This document shows positions 33,034-40,646 of a stretch of DNA of 64,000 nt, piece after piece. The DNA comes from Afifellaceae bacterium (GTDB taxonomy: Bacteria > Pseudomonadota > Alphaproteobacteria > Rhizobiales > Afifellaceae). The DNA lies in assembly GCA_028281235.1 (NCBI GenBank), contig JANQKG010000050.1:1-64000 (forward strand), given 5' to 3'. Numbering within the stretch: the stretch's first letter is position 1; each line of letters opens with the position of its first letter. The notes under the pieces are model-generated. The model saw nothing but the letters and a program-made list of their open reading frames with translations, had not been told where the DNA came from and made no database searches. A program made the position numbers and the translations under genes.

Positions 33034-33504
33034 ATGATCTTGCGCAAGCTCCGCCTCGATAAGGGCCTTTCCCAAGAGCAGCTTTCGCAGATGTCCGGGG
33101 TGAGCGTGCGCACGATTCAGCGGATCGAGCGCGGGGCTCGGGCGACGCCGGAGACGCTGAAATGCCTGGCGGCTGTTTTGGAGGTGGACTTTTCCGAACT
33201 GCGAAAGGATCAGCAGATGACCGCGAACACGTCTCATCCCGAACTCACCGACACGGAGCGCGATGCGCTTGAATATGTCCGCGACATCAAGGGCTTCTAT
33301 ACGCATGCGATGCAGTTCGCGGTGACCATCGCGGTTTTCCTCGGCCTGAACCTTTGGCTCACGCCCGGCTTTTACTGGGTTGCCTTCGTTGCAATTGGCT
33401 GGGGGATCGGTTTGGTCGTGCACGGGCTTTCCGTCTTTGAGGTCTTCAACTGGTTCGGTCCGGATTGGGAGAAGCGTCAGGTCGCAAAACGCTTGAAGCG
33501 GTAG
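33034..33504 (+). CDS. XRE-type HTH protein with two C-terminal membrane segments
   Basis: A 156-residue protein. Residues 3-56 form a Cro/CI-type helix-turn-helix (KGLSQEQLSQMSGVSVRTIQ), followed by a short linker and a 2TM domain from about residue 84, with two hydrophobic segments around MQFAVTIAVFLGLNLWL and FYWVAFVAIGWGIGLVVHG. HTH-2TM proteins are thought to be membrane-bound regulators, but their signal is unknown. The ATG at 33034 follows AAGGAG. It is convergent with the thymidine phosphorylase gene and has no obvious partner gene. Confidence 0.88.
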   Translation: MILRKLRLDKGLSQEQLSQMSGVSVRTIQRIERGARATPETLKCLAAVLEVDFSELRKDQQMTANTSHPELTDTERDALEYVRDIKGFYTHAMQFAVTIAVFLGLNLWLTPGFYWVAFVAIGWGIGLVVHGLSVFEVFNWFGPDWEKRQVAKRLKR

Positions 33505-33568
33505 GAACGGCGCCCCGGCTGGTGTCATTCCGGCGCGTCCGGTGCTGCCCCGTGACCGACCAAGCTGT

Positions 33569-34903
33569 TTACGGTCGTCGCTCGATCCGATCGATGACGA
33601 TGGGCGGTAGCGGCGCGGGTGGGGCAGCGGCAACATCAACAGCGGCGCGCACGCGGGCCGCGGCGCGTTCCCACTCCGCCTCGTCGCGCGCATGGATCAT
33701 GCAGATCGGTTTGTCGTCGCTAAGCTGATCGCCGATCTGGCAAAAATCCGTCAGCCCGACGGCGTGATCGATCGGGTCCTCCGGTCGCTTGCGACCCCCG
33801 CCCAGGGCAACCAGCGTAAGGCCAATCTCCTTGGCGTTCATGCGCGCTGCGAAGCCGGCTTCATCGGCGAAGACCGGACGCATGATTGCAGCGGACTTCA
33901 GGTGATGCGTCGGGCGGGCGACGAAATCGGCCGGCCCGCCGAGGGCGGAGATCATGCGCGCAAAGTGCTCGGCTGCCGTGCCATCGGCGAGCCGCTTCTC
34001 AGCGAAATGCCGCGCGGCACCGACATTATCGGCAAGCCCGGCAAGCACGATCATCTCCGCCGTCACACTCAGCACCAGATCGGTCACGCGCGCATCGCCG
34101 TGGCGGCCGGTCAGAAAGTCGACCGTCTCGACCATCTCTACGGCTGCGCCGACGGCGGTTCCAAGCACGGCGTCAAGGTCGGTGAGGAGCATCACACTTG
34201 CCACGCCGGCGCCGGCGGCGACCTCCGACATGCTCTGAGCCAATTTCCGCGCATCGTCGGCCGTCGCCATGTAAGCGCCTGAGCCGGAGCCGACGGTGAT
34301 CACCAGTCCGCGCGGCGCCGAAGCGAGCTTCTTCGACATGATCGACCCGGTGATGAGGGCGACACTCTCAACGGTTGCCGTCACGTCGCGGACCTTGAAG
34401 ATCTTGGCGTCGGCGGGGGCAAGATCGGGCGTGGGGCCGATGATGGCGCCGCCCGTGTCGGCCACGGCCCGCATGAACGTCTCCGGCGGCGGCGCGCCAT
34501 TATAGCCGGGAACGCTGTCGAGCATGTCGATCTCGCCGCCGCAATAATCGAGGCCCCAGCCGGAGAGGTTCGGCACGTAGACGCCGCAGGCGGCCGCGAG
34601 CGGCACGACGAGCAGTGTGATCTTTTCATCGCCCACGCCGCCGGAGGAATGCTTGTCGACAATGCGGCTGGGGTCGATGGGCATGGCCGACCAGTCGAGC
34701 ACATTGCCGGAATCGCGCATCGCAAGCGTGAGAGCGATGCGCTCCGCTGCATTCATGCCGTTCAGGTAGACGGCCATGGTGAAGGCGCCGATTTGGCCCT
34801 GTGACACGCTGCCTTCGACAATGCCGTGCACGAAGGCGGTGATCTCGGCGCTGTCGAGCGTCTGGCCGTCGCGCTTCTTGCGGATGAGGTCCTGCGGCTG
34901 CAT
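33569..34903 (-). CDS. deoA: Divergent thymidine/pyrimidine phosphorylase (DeoA-like)
   Basis: A 444-residue member of nucleoside phosphorylase family II, which splits pyrimidine nucleosides with phosphate. The fold is clear: N-terminal LIRKKRDGQTL, KHSSGGVGDE, VRDVTATVESVALITGSIMS with the base-binding Arg, Ser and Lys, and VALGGGRKRPEDPIDHAVG. Two usually invariant motifs are changed: the phosphate-side SGRGLGHTGGT reads SGWGLDYCGGE, and the DVKVGSGAFM strand reads TVGSGSGAYM. The enzyme may therefore use another nucleoside or altered chemistry. It is the last gene of the BMP importer operon, 12 bases behind the VOC gene. Confidence 0.88.
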   Translation of the reverse strand: MQPQDLIRKKRDGQTLDSAEITAFVHGIVEGSVSQGQIGAFTMAVYLNGMNAAERIALTLAMRDSGNVLDWSAMPIDPSRIVDKHSSGGVGDEKITLLVVPLAAACGVYVPNLSGWGLDYCGGEIDMLDSVPGYNGAPPPETFMRAVADTGGAIIGPTPDLAPADAKIFKVRDVTATVESVALITGSIMSKKLASAPRGLVITVGSGSGAYMATADDARKLAQSMSEVAAGAGVASVMLLTDLDAVLGTAVGAAVEMVETVDFLTGRHGDARVTDLVLSVTAEMIVLAGLADNVGAARHFAEKRLADGTAAEHFARMISALGGPADFVARPTHHLKSAAIMRPVFADEAGFAARMNAKEIGLTLVALGGGRKRPEDPIDHAVGLTDFCQIGDQLSDDKPICMIHARDEAEWERAAARVRAAVDVAAAPPAPLPPIVIDRIERRP

Positions 34904-34915
34904 CGCGTTGTCTCG

Positions 34916-35341
34916 CTAGTCCAGCGTGCCGACCGGCCCGCCCTCACGCCAGGCATAGAGCTCCCAGACCTCGTCGTCGGGGCCGGCGAAATAGCAGCAG
35001 CGTGCGTTCCAGGGATAGTCGGCCGGGGCGTCCTGGAAGGTCACGCCCTTGGCGCTGAGTTCCGCATGGCAGGCGTCGACCTCGGCGGGCGAGGGGAGCT
35101 TGATGGCGATGCACGCCTTGTGCGCGCCCGGCCCGCGTGTGTTGGCGATGCCGGTGTGGCGGCTGATATGGTCGATCTCCCAAAGTGCGAGCGTCAGCCC
35201 GGCGCCGGAGAAATCGGCAAAACCCTCCGCCCGGTGCAGGAGCGTGAACCCGAGGCAATCGACATAGAAGCGGATGGAGCGTTCGATATCCTCCACGAGG
35301 ACGCAGACATCGCTTATGGCGTGGCGTTGAGCGAACTCCAT
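34916..35341 (-). CDS. VOC-family (glyoxalase/bleomycin-resistance-like) protein
   Basis: A 141-residue vicinal-oxygen-chelate fold protein. Two beta-alpha-beta-beta-beta modules are visible, the first with DVCVLVEDIERSIRFYVDCL and the second with HKACIAIKLPSPAEVDAC and the closing YFAGPDDEVWELYAW. Members are metal-dependent lyases, dioxygenases or binding proteins. The ATG at 35341 follows AGGAG; the frame upstream is shadow of the permease. It sits between a nucleoside importer and the thymidine phosphorylase, so it may act on a base or deoxyribose-derived product. Confidence 0.88.
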   Translation of the reverse strand: MEFAQRHAISDVCVLVEDIERSIRFYVDCLGFTLLHRAEGFADFSGAGLTLALWEIDHISRHTGIANTRGPGAHKACIAIKLPSPAEVDACHAELSAKGVTFQDAPADYPWNARCCYFAGPDDEVWELYAWREGGPVGTLD

Positions 35342-35349
35342 GTCGTCTC

Positions 35350-36243
35350 CTAATAGTCCCGTAATTCGCCGAAGGTCGCCGCGGCCTTTGCGCCTCCGCG
35401 CAGCTTGCCGCTGATCCACACGCCAATGACCGTGGCGATATAGGGCAGCGCAAGAAGAAGGTCGTGCGGCACGCGCTCGCCGAAGAGCAATTGTGCACGA
35501 ATGCCGAGCGCGCCGACGATTGCGAAGAAAAGCGATGCGCCGGTGGCGCCGACGGGGTGGGCAGCGCCGAAGATGACCGCCGCAAACGCCATGAACCCGC
35601 GCCCTGCGGTCATGCCGTAAGCGAAGATCTGCAAGGAGCCCATGGAAAGCTCCGCGCCGCCGATGGCGCAGAACACGCCGCCCAGGCAGAGCGCCGCGAG
35701 CCGCATGCGCGCCGGGTTCACGCCGACGCTTCGCGCTGCAAAGGGGTGCTCGCCGCAGGCGGCAAGCTGCAGACCCCAGCGCGTGCGCCGCGTCAGCACC
35801 CACACGCTTGCGACCGCCAGCGGCATGAAGAGCACCAGGATCGACAGCACGCCGTATTGGCCGAAGGCGTCACCCAGGCGCGGCATGCCGAACGGCGCGT
35901 TCACCGATGCCTGGCTGCCGTAGATGGCCTGCACGGCAAGGTCGGTGCCGCCAAGGCCGAGGCCAGTCAAACCGAGGCCGGCAATGATGGGATTGGCGCG
36001 CAGCTTCTCGATGACGAACCACAGAAGCGCTGAGGCGAGCACGCACAAAACGATGCCGATCCCCAGGCCGACCAGCACCGAGCCAGACTGCACCGTGCCC
36101 ACGACCGCCGCGCAAGCGCCGATAATCATCAGACCTTCAAGGCCGAGATGCCAGATGCCGGCGCGCTGCGCCAAGACGCCGGCGAGCGTCACGTAGATCA
36201 GCGGCGTGCCGGAGCGCAGAATGGCGATGAGGGTGTCGTCCAT
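35350..36243 (-). CDS. BMP-type nucleoside ABC transporter permease 2 (NupQ/YufQ-like)
   Basis: A 297-residue permease of the branched-chain-amino-acid/simple-sugar fold used by BMP-family nucleoside importers. Landmarks are SGTPLIYVTLAGVLAQRAGI, HLGLEGLMIIGA, and RSVGVNPARMRLAALCLGG, followed by GRGFMAFAAVIFGAAHPVGA. It pairs with the permease at 36253-37296. The ATG at 36243 lies nine bases behind that gene. The operon is controlled by RutR-like operators near 40244-40292. Confidence 0.93.
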   Translation of the reverse strand: MDDTLIAILRSGTPLIYVTLAGVLAQRAGIWHLGLEGLMIIGACAAVVGTVQSGSVLVGLGIGIVLCVLASALLWFVIEKLRANPIIAGLGLTGLGLGGTDLAVQAIYGSQASVNAPFGMPRLGDAFGQYGVLSILVLFMPLAVASVWVLTRRTRWGLQLAACGEHPFAARSVGVNPARMRLAALCLGGVFCAIGGAELSMGSLQIFAYGMTAGRGFMAFAAVIFGAAHPVGATGASLFFAIVGALGIRAQLLFGERVPHDLLLALPYIATVIGVWISGKLRGGAKAAATFGELRDY

Positions 36244-36252
36244 GGCCGCTTC

Positions 36253-37296
36253 TCAGGAGGTTTCTTGTCGAACGCGCAACAGGCCCGCCAGGCGCTTCGG
36301 CCAAGTGCGCGCGGTGATGAACAAGGCGATCGCGGCGTTGATGATGTCGATCGCCGCAGCCGGCAGGCCGGCGAGCACGGGCAGGTAAAGCCCCGCCGCC
36401 GCAAGCCCGCCGAAGAACACCGCCACGAATGCTGTCGCCATCACCGACAGGTTGGCGACCAGCGCGATCAGGATGGCAGTGAAACCGTGCGTCGGCAGCA
36501 TGCCGCTCGACAGCCGTCCGATCGGCCCGAGCACTTCAATCGTGCCGGCGAGCCCCGCCAGGCCGCCGCCGATGACGAAGCCCACGAGGCCGAGCCGCGA
36601 CAGCTTTGCGCCCTGCCAGACGATCATGATCGGGTTGCGGCCGGCGAGGCTTGAGAGCACGCCGAAGGAGGTGCGGTTGACGAGCACCCACATCGCAACG
36701 CCGACCAGCACGCAGATGACGATGATCGTCGGCGACAGCGAGTTGCCGGCGCTGATGCGGTACATCTCGCCGACCGGTCGGCTGGACGCCGCCTGTCCCG
36801 TGCCGGAGGGATCCTTGAGCGGTCCGGACGTGACGTAAATCAACAAGAGCCCGGCGATGAAGTTGCCCATCAGCGTGGTGATGACTTCATCGGTGCCCGA
36901 GCGCACGCGGAGTATGCCGGGCCACGCCGCCCACACCGCGCCGCCCAAGATTCCGGCGGCGAAGGTCAGCGGAACGACGATGAAAGCGGGCTGGCCGTTC
37001 AGCCCGTCAACAACGAAGGTGGCTGCGATGGCGCCCATGTAGAACTGGCCCTGCGCGCCAATATTGAAGAAGCCACAGCGAAACGAGATGACGACGCCCA
37101 GTGCCGTGAGGAAAAGCGGCAGTCCCCAGCGCAGGCTGTTCTGCCAGGCGCGGGCGGACATGAACGCTCCTTCCGCGATGCTCTGGAACATCAGCGGGGC
37201 GGAGAAGCCTGCGAACTCAAAGATGATGCTGCACAGAAGAAGCGCGATGAAGACGAAGGCGAGCGCGCGGACGACTTGTGTGAGATAGCCGATCAT
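36253..37296 (-). CDS. BMP-type nucleoside ABC transporter permease 1 (NupP/YufP-like)
   Basis: A 347-residue permease with eight to ten hydrophobic segments. The family pattern is seen in GVVISFRCGFFNIGAQGQFY, GTDEVITTLMGNFIAGLLL and GGGLAGLAGTIEVLGPIGRL. The ATG at 37296 overlaps the ATPase stop as ATGA; the longer frame upstream is shadow. It forms the membrane channel with the NupQ-like permease. Confidence 0.93.
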   Translation of the reverse strand: MIGYLTQVVRALAFVFIALLLCSIIFEFAGFSAPLMFQSIAEGAFMSARAWQNSLRWGLPLFLTALGVVISFRCGFFNIGAQGQFYMGAIAATFVVDGLNGQPAFIVVPLTFAAGILGGAVWAAWPGILRVRSGTDEVITTLMGNFIAGLLLIYVTSGPLKDPSGTGQAASSRPVGEMYRISAGNSLSPTIIVICVLVGVAMWVLVNRTSFGVLSSLAGRNPIMIVWQGAKLSRLGLVGFVIGGGLAGLAGTIEVLGPIGRLSSGMLPTHGFTAILIALVANLSVMATAFVAVFFGGLAAAGLYLPVLAGLPAAAIDIINAAIALFITARTWPKRLAGLLRVRQETS

Positions 37297-38864
37297 CGGC
37301 CGGCACCGGTCATTGCGGTTCCGATGTCGGCGAGATGGAATGGCCGACTGAACTCGCCATTGATGCGGCCCGACAGCATCACGACGATCCGGTCGCTGAT
37401 GTCGAACAGCTCGTCGAGGTCGGAGGAGATCAGCAAGATGCCGCAGCCGCGAGCACGGGCTTCGCGCAACGCGCGCCACACGAAGGCCGTGGCGCCGACA
37501 TCCAGGCCGCGCGTCGGCTGTGCTGCGATGATCAGCGTGGCGTCGTCGTCGATCTCGCGGGCGAGAATGAGCTTCTGCGCGTTACCGCCGGAGAGCGAGC
37601 CGGCCGGCTGGTTGGGCGACGAAAACCGGACGCCCCATCGGCTCAGCGTGTCGACGCAGGTCTTCTTCAGCTGAGCCGGATTGATCAGCTTGAGAGAGCC
37701 GCCCAGCAGCAGGGTGCGCGCCGCCCAGTTCTCCCACAAGGCACTCGACAGGCTGAGGCCTTCGCTGTTGCGTTCAAAGGGGATGACGCGCAGGCCGTTG
37801 GCGCGTCTGTTGCTGAGCGGCGTTCGCGTCACGTCGGTGCCGGAAAGTTCAATGCTGCCGGAGACGATATCGGCGAGGTGAGACAGCGCGCGCACCAGCG
37901 TGCGTTGGCCGTTGCCCTCCACGCCGGCGACGCCGACGATCTCGCCGCGCCCGACGCGGAGCGCCACCTTATCAAGCGCCGGACCCTCGGCATCCTGGCG
38001 GGTCGTGACATTGCGGATATCGAGGATCGCCAGCGTGTCTTCTGTCTCAGCCGCAATCGGCTCTACGGTGTCGCTCTCCTCTGCAGCGCCGACCAGCGCC
38101 TCGCGGTCCGTCTCGGAGATGTCGCCGGCCACGTTCGTGCCGATAATTGAGGCTGAAAGCTGCGCGGCATCGGTCGCGTCGGTGGCGATCGGGCCCTCAA
38201 CAAGCTTGCCGCCGCGCAGCACCGTCACCGTGTCGGCTACTGCAAGCACTTCGCGGATCTTGTGCAGGATGAGAATGATGGTGACGCCGTTCTCCTGCAT
38301 CACCTTGAGGCGAGCGAACAAATTGTCGATGCCGGCCGGCGACAACACCGCGGTCGGCTCGTCGAGAATGAGGATGCGGGCGTCCGTCACCAGGGCGCGC
38401 GCGATCTCAACGGCCTGCTGTGTCTCCACGGGCAGGTCGCGCACGCGCTCGCGCGGGCCAACCTGGACTCCCAGCATCTCAAGGTGGCGCGTCCAGCGAC
38501 GCTCCATAGCGCCGCGGGCATAGATGGAGCGGCCGCCCTCCGCCCCATATTCCATGGCCTCCGCGACCGTGAAGGAGGGCGGCAGAGCAAAGCTTTGATG
38601 AACGAGCTCGATGCCGGCTGCCCGCGCCCGGCCGACATTGCCGAGCGGCACGTTTTGGCCTTCGATCTCCACTGCGCCGCTATCGGGGCGGACGATGCCG
38701 GCGGCCACGCGCGCAAAGGTCGTCTTGCCGGCGCCGTTCTGGCCGACAACGGCGTGGATCAAGCCCTCCGTGAAGCCCACCGAGACATCCGACAGCGCCG
38801 TGACATCCCCGAAATTGACGGTGATGTCACGGCAGGCGAGCGCCGGGGCCGATGAAGAGGTCAT
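37293..38864 (-). CDS. BMP-type nucleoside ABC transporter double ATPase (NupO/YufO-like)
   Basis: A 523-residue protein with two ABC domains. Domain 1 has an intact Walker A (GQNGAGKTT near residue 41) and Walker B (ILILDEPTAVLS), but its signature reads RDLPVETQQAVEIARAL in place of the usual LSVGxQQ. Domain 2 has a degenerate Walker A (GVEGNGQRT), which is normal for this family, and an intact LSGGNAQKLILAREI with LIIAAQPTRGLD. It powers the importer formed with the two permeases. It lies 35 bases behind the binding-protein gene and overlaps the next gene by four bases. Confidence 0.93.
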   Translation of the reverse strand: MTSSSAPALACRDITVNFGDVTALSDVSVGFTEGLIHAVVGQNGAGKTTFARVAAGIVRPDSGAVEIEGQNVPLGNVGRARAAGIELVHQSFALPPSFTVAEAMEYGAEGGRSIYARGAMERRWTRHLEMLGVQVGPRERVRDLPVETQQAVEIARALVTDARILILDEPTAVLSPAGIDNLFARLKVMQENGVTIILILHKIREVLAVADTVTVLRGGKLVEGPIATDATDAAQLSASIIGTNVAGDISETDREALVGAAEESDTVEPIAAETEDTLAILDIRNVTTRQDAEGPALDKVALRVGRGEIVGVAGVEGNGQRTLVRALSHLADIVSGSIELSGTDVTRTPLSNRRANGLRVIPFERNSEGLSLSSALWENWAARTLLLGGSLKLINPAQLKKTCVDTLSRWGVRFSSPNQPAGSLSGGNAQKLILAREIDDDATLIIAAQPTRGLDVGATAFVWRALREARARGCGILLISSDLDELFDISDRIVVMLSGRINGEFSRPFHLADIGTAMTGAGR

Positions 38865-38899
38865 CGGCGTGCCGCCGGTCTCGGAGGGAGGAGGTTCGG

Positions 38900-39964
38900 C
38901 TAAAGCTCCGTGTTGAATGGCACCTCAAGCGTGCCGTTGATGATCCCGGCGCGCGCCTCCTGGATTTCCGGCCAGACTTCCTTGGCTTTGGCAACCAGAT
39001 CGGGCGGCCCTTGCTCCTCAAAGACAGGCGAGAGGATGAAGTCGATGACGCCGGTCCCCAAGCCCGTGCTGAGATGCCCGCCCTGGAAGTCCGGCCCGAT
39101 CGCTTTGGTGACTTCGTTGTAAAGCGACTGACCGAAATCGAGCGCGACAAGCGCAATCACCGTGCTCGGCCCAAGCTTGTATTGCTCTGGCGAGATGGCG
39201 CTCACCATGCGGCCTTCACCTTCATTCGCCGCCTGGATGATGCCGGTATCGGTCGCGGCTGCATCCGTCTGGATGTAGTCGATGCCGTCCTGATACATCT
39301 GGTTGGCGATCTCGTGGCCCTTGGCCGGGTCCTGGAAGGAGCCGGCGAACGCGCCGGTCACGGTCTGACCGCCGCCGGCGGCCGCGGCAGCAGCTTTCAT
39401 GGCATTGAGGTCGGCATTGAGCGGCGGCAGGCTGACGCCGCCGATATATCCGATCTTGCCGGTCTTGGAGACCCTGGCGGCGAACAGTCCCGACAGATAG
39501 CAGCCCAGATAATAGTCGTAGGAGACCGTCACCACATTGGGCATCGGCGGATCGAACGGGTCGCCGAAAATCTGGATCCACTTCGTGTCGGGATAGGCCG
39601 GCGCAAGCTCCTTGATCGGCTCGGCGACCTCGTTGAACGTGCCGGCGATCACTTCGGCGCCGGCATCGGCGAGGCTCCCGAAGATCTGAGGGAAGGTTGC
39701 TGAATCCTGGGCGTAGATCGTGCGGATCGGGAAGCCTTGTTCTTCCGACAGCTTCTTCAGCGATGCGATCATGGAATCGATCGGGCCGTTGTCGCCGGCC
39801 GCTTGCGTATGGACCAAAGCGACGAGGCCGGAGCCCTGCGCGCGCGCCCGGTTCGGCAGCGCCAAGCCACCCGTGCCGGCAAGTGCTGCCGCGCCCGCCG
39901 ATGCCTTCAGAAATGTGCGGCGCGACCAAATCTGGTTCCGGCCAAATTGGAATCCTCTGCTCAT
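38900..39964 (-). CDS. BMP-family nucleoside-binding protein, Tat-exported
   Basis: A 354-residue periplasmic binding protein of the basic membrane protein (BMP/Med) family, which bind nucleosides. The ATG at 39964 follows AAGGAGGGAA and places a perfect twin-arginine motif SRRTFLK near residue 14, ahead of an Ala-rich core and a cleavage region at RARAQG. The mature part shows NGPIDSMIASLKKL, QIFGDPFDPP and YLSGLFAARVSKTGKIGYIG. It is the first gene of the operon ending in thymidine phosphorylase. Its promoter overlaps RutR-like operators. Confidence 0.93.
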   Translation of the reverse strand: MSRGFQFGRNQIWSRRTFLKASAGAAALAGTGGLALPNRARAQGSGLVALVHTQAAGDNGPIDSMIASLKKLSEEQGFPIRTIYAQDSATFPQIFGSLADAGAEVIAGTFNEVAEPIKELAPAYPDTKWIQIFGDPFDPPMPNVVTVSYDYYLGCYLSGLFAARVSKTGKIGYIGGVSLPPLNADLNAMKAAAAAAGGGQTVTGAFAGSFQDPAKGHEIANQMYQDGIDYIQTDAAATDTGIIQAANEGEGRMVSAISPEQYKLGPSTVIALVALDFGQSLYNEVTKAIGPDFQGGHLSTGLGTGVIDFILSPVFEEQGPPDLVAKAKEVWPEIQEARAGIINGTLEVPFNTEL

Positions 39965-40230
39965 GATGCTTCCCTCCTTGCGGCGTCGCGGCGACACCAC
40001 TTACTTGTTGTCAGTCCAAGGTAAGTCCATGCGGATGAGCCGCCCGCGGCCGGCAAGCCCCAGTACTGTCTGAGAAAGACGGGCCGTCCGGCACAGACGG
40101 GGCTGTCGGCGTCGCGCGGCGTGATGGAGCGCAGGTCGGATTTGAAAGCACACGCATTGTGACGGGCGGATTGCACATGCCCGGAGCCAATCGCATCGAC
40201 CGGTCTTCTGCGTGTAAATGGCATTGTTGA

Positions 40231-40260
40231 CGATAGACGCATCCTGACCGAACCGTCAAC
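40231..40260 (-). promoter_or_regulatory. Promoter of BMP importer operon
   Basis: On the minus strand GTTGAC (40255-40260) and CTATCG (40231-40236) are 18 bases apart, close to the alphaproteobacterial CTTGAC-CTATAT pattern. The -35 box is one half-site of operator D (40244-40259), so regulator binding would cover it. The same spacing and overlap recur at 43153-43182. Confidence 0.5.
40244..40259. promoter_or_regulatory. RutR-like operator D
   Basis: CTGAC-CGAACC-GTCAA matches the TTGAC-N6-GTCAA pattern in nine of ten positions and is followed by CTTT, like the other three copies. It lies 33 bases from operator C, centre to centre. E. coli RutR recognises TTGACCAnnTGGTCAA, which fits the same frame. 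Confidence 0.7.
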
Positions 40261-40276
40261 TTTGCACGCAGTGATC

Positions 40277-40292
40277 TTGACGGTTGTGTCAA
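40277..40292. promoter_or_regulatory. RutR-like operator C
   Basis: TTGAC-GGTTGT-GTCAA is a perfect inverted repeat with five-base arms and the shared extension CTTT on the right side. It pairs with operator D in a tandem arrangement ahead of the BMP importer operon. Confidence 0.75.
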
Positions 40293-40309
40293 CTTTCCAG
40301 CGTCCTCAA

Positions 40310-40633
40310 TCAGCCGATCGCCGGCGAAAACGCCATCGGTTTGAGGATACGCACCTCCTGCGATTGGATCGCGTTCATCGACCAGATGTCGTCGATATAG
40401 TGCTGCCATGCGGGATCGGCGTTCATGGCGGCGCGCCGGCGCTCGCGCTCGTCAAAGCTCTCATAGGCCCAAAGCATCACCGTCTGGTGTGCGTTGCCGA
40501 ATTCGGTGGTGAAGATGCCCATGAAGTGGCCGAGATGACGCTTTTGGATGGGCAGGCCTTCCGTTTCATATTTCTTCAGCCAGGCCGGCAAAGTGCCGGG
40601 GCGAAAAGTGTAGGTTCGATGCTCGACGATCAA
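40310..40633 (-). CDS. NIPSNAP-family protein
   Basis: A 107-residue protein with the NIPSNAP dimeric alpha/beta-barrel pattern: MIVEHRTYTFRPGTLPAWL at the N-terminus, IFTTEFGNAHQTVMLWAYES in the middle and DPAWQHYIDDIW near residue 78. The family often accompanies oxidoreductases in bacterial catabolic operons, but its biochemical role is unsettled. The start is TTG at 40633, with GGGAG about seven bases upstream. It is the last gene of the UDG-GMC-NIPSNAP operon, 13 bases behind the GMC gene. Confidence 0.87.
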   Translation of the reverse strand: MIVEHRTYTFRPGTLPAWLKKYETEGLPIQKRHLGHFMGIFTTEFGNAHQTVMLWAYESFDERERRRAAMNADPAWQHYIDDIWSMNAIQSQEVRILKPMAFSPAIG

Positions 40634-40646
40634 CGCGCTCTCCCGG

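Larger units (their letters stand above)
39965..40309. other. Intergenic control region upstream of the BMP importer
   Basis: This 345-base non-coding region lies behind the NIPSNAP gene and ahead of the BMP-family binding-protein gene. Its distal end carries two RutR-like operators and an overlapping promoter (40231-40292). The transcript leader to 39964 would be about 260 bases, longer than usual; I see no known riboswitch or strong terminator in it and no convincing small gene. Confidence 0.7.

Noticed and set aside
37900-37960. Defective second Walker A in the nucleoside importer ATPase
   Set aside because: GVEGNGQ in domain 2 is the normal state for this family and does not indicate a pseudogene.
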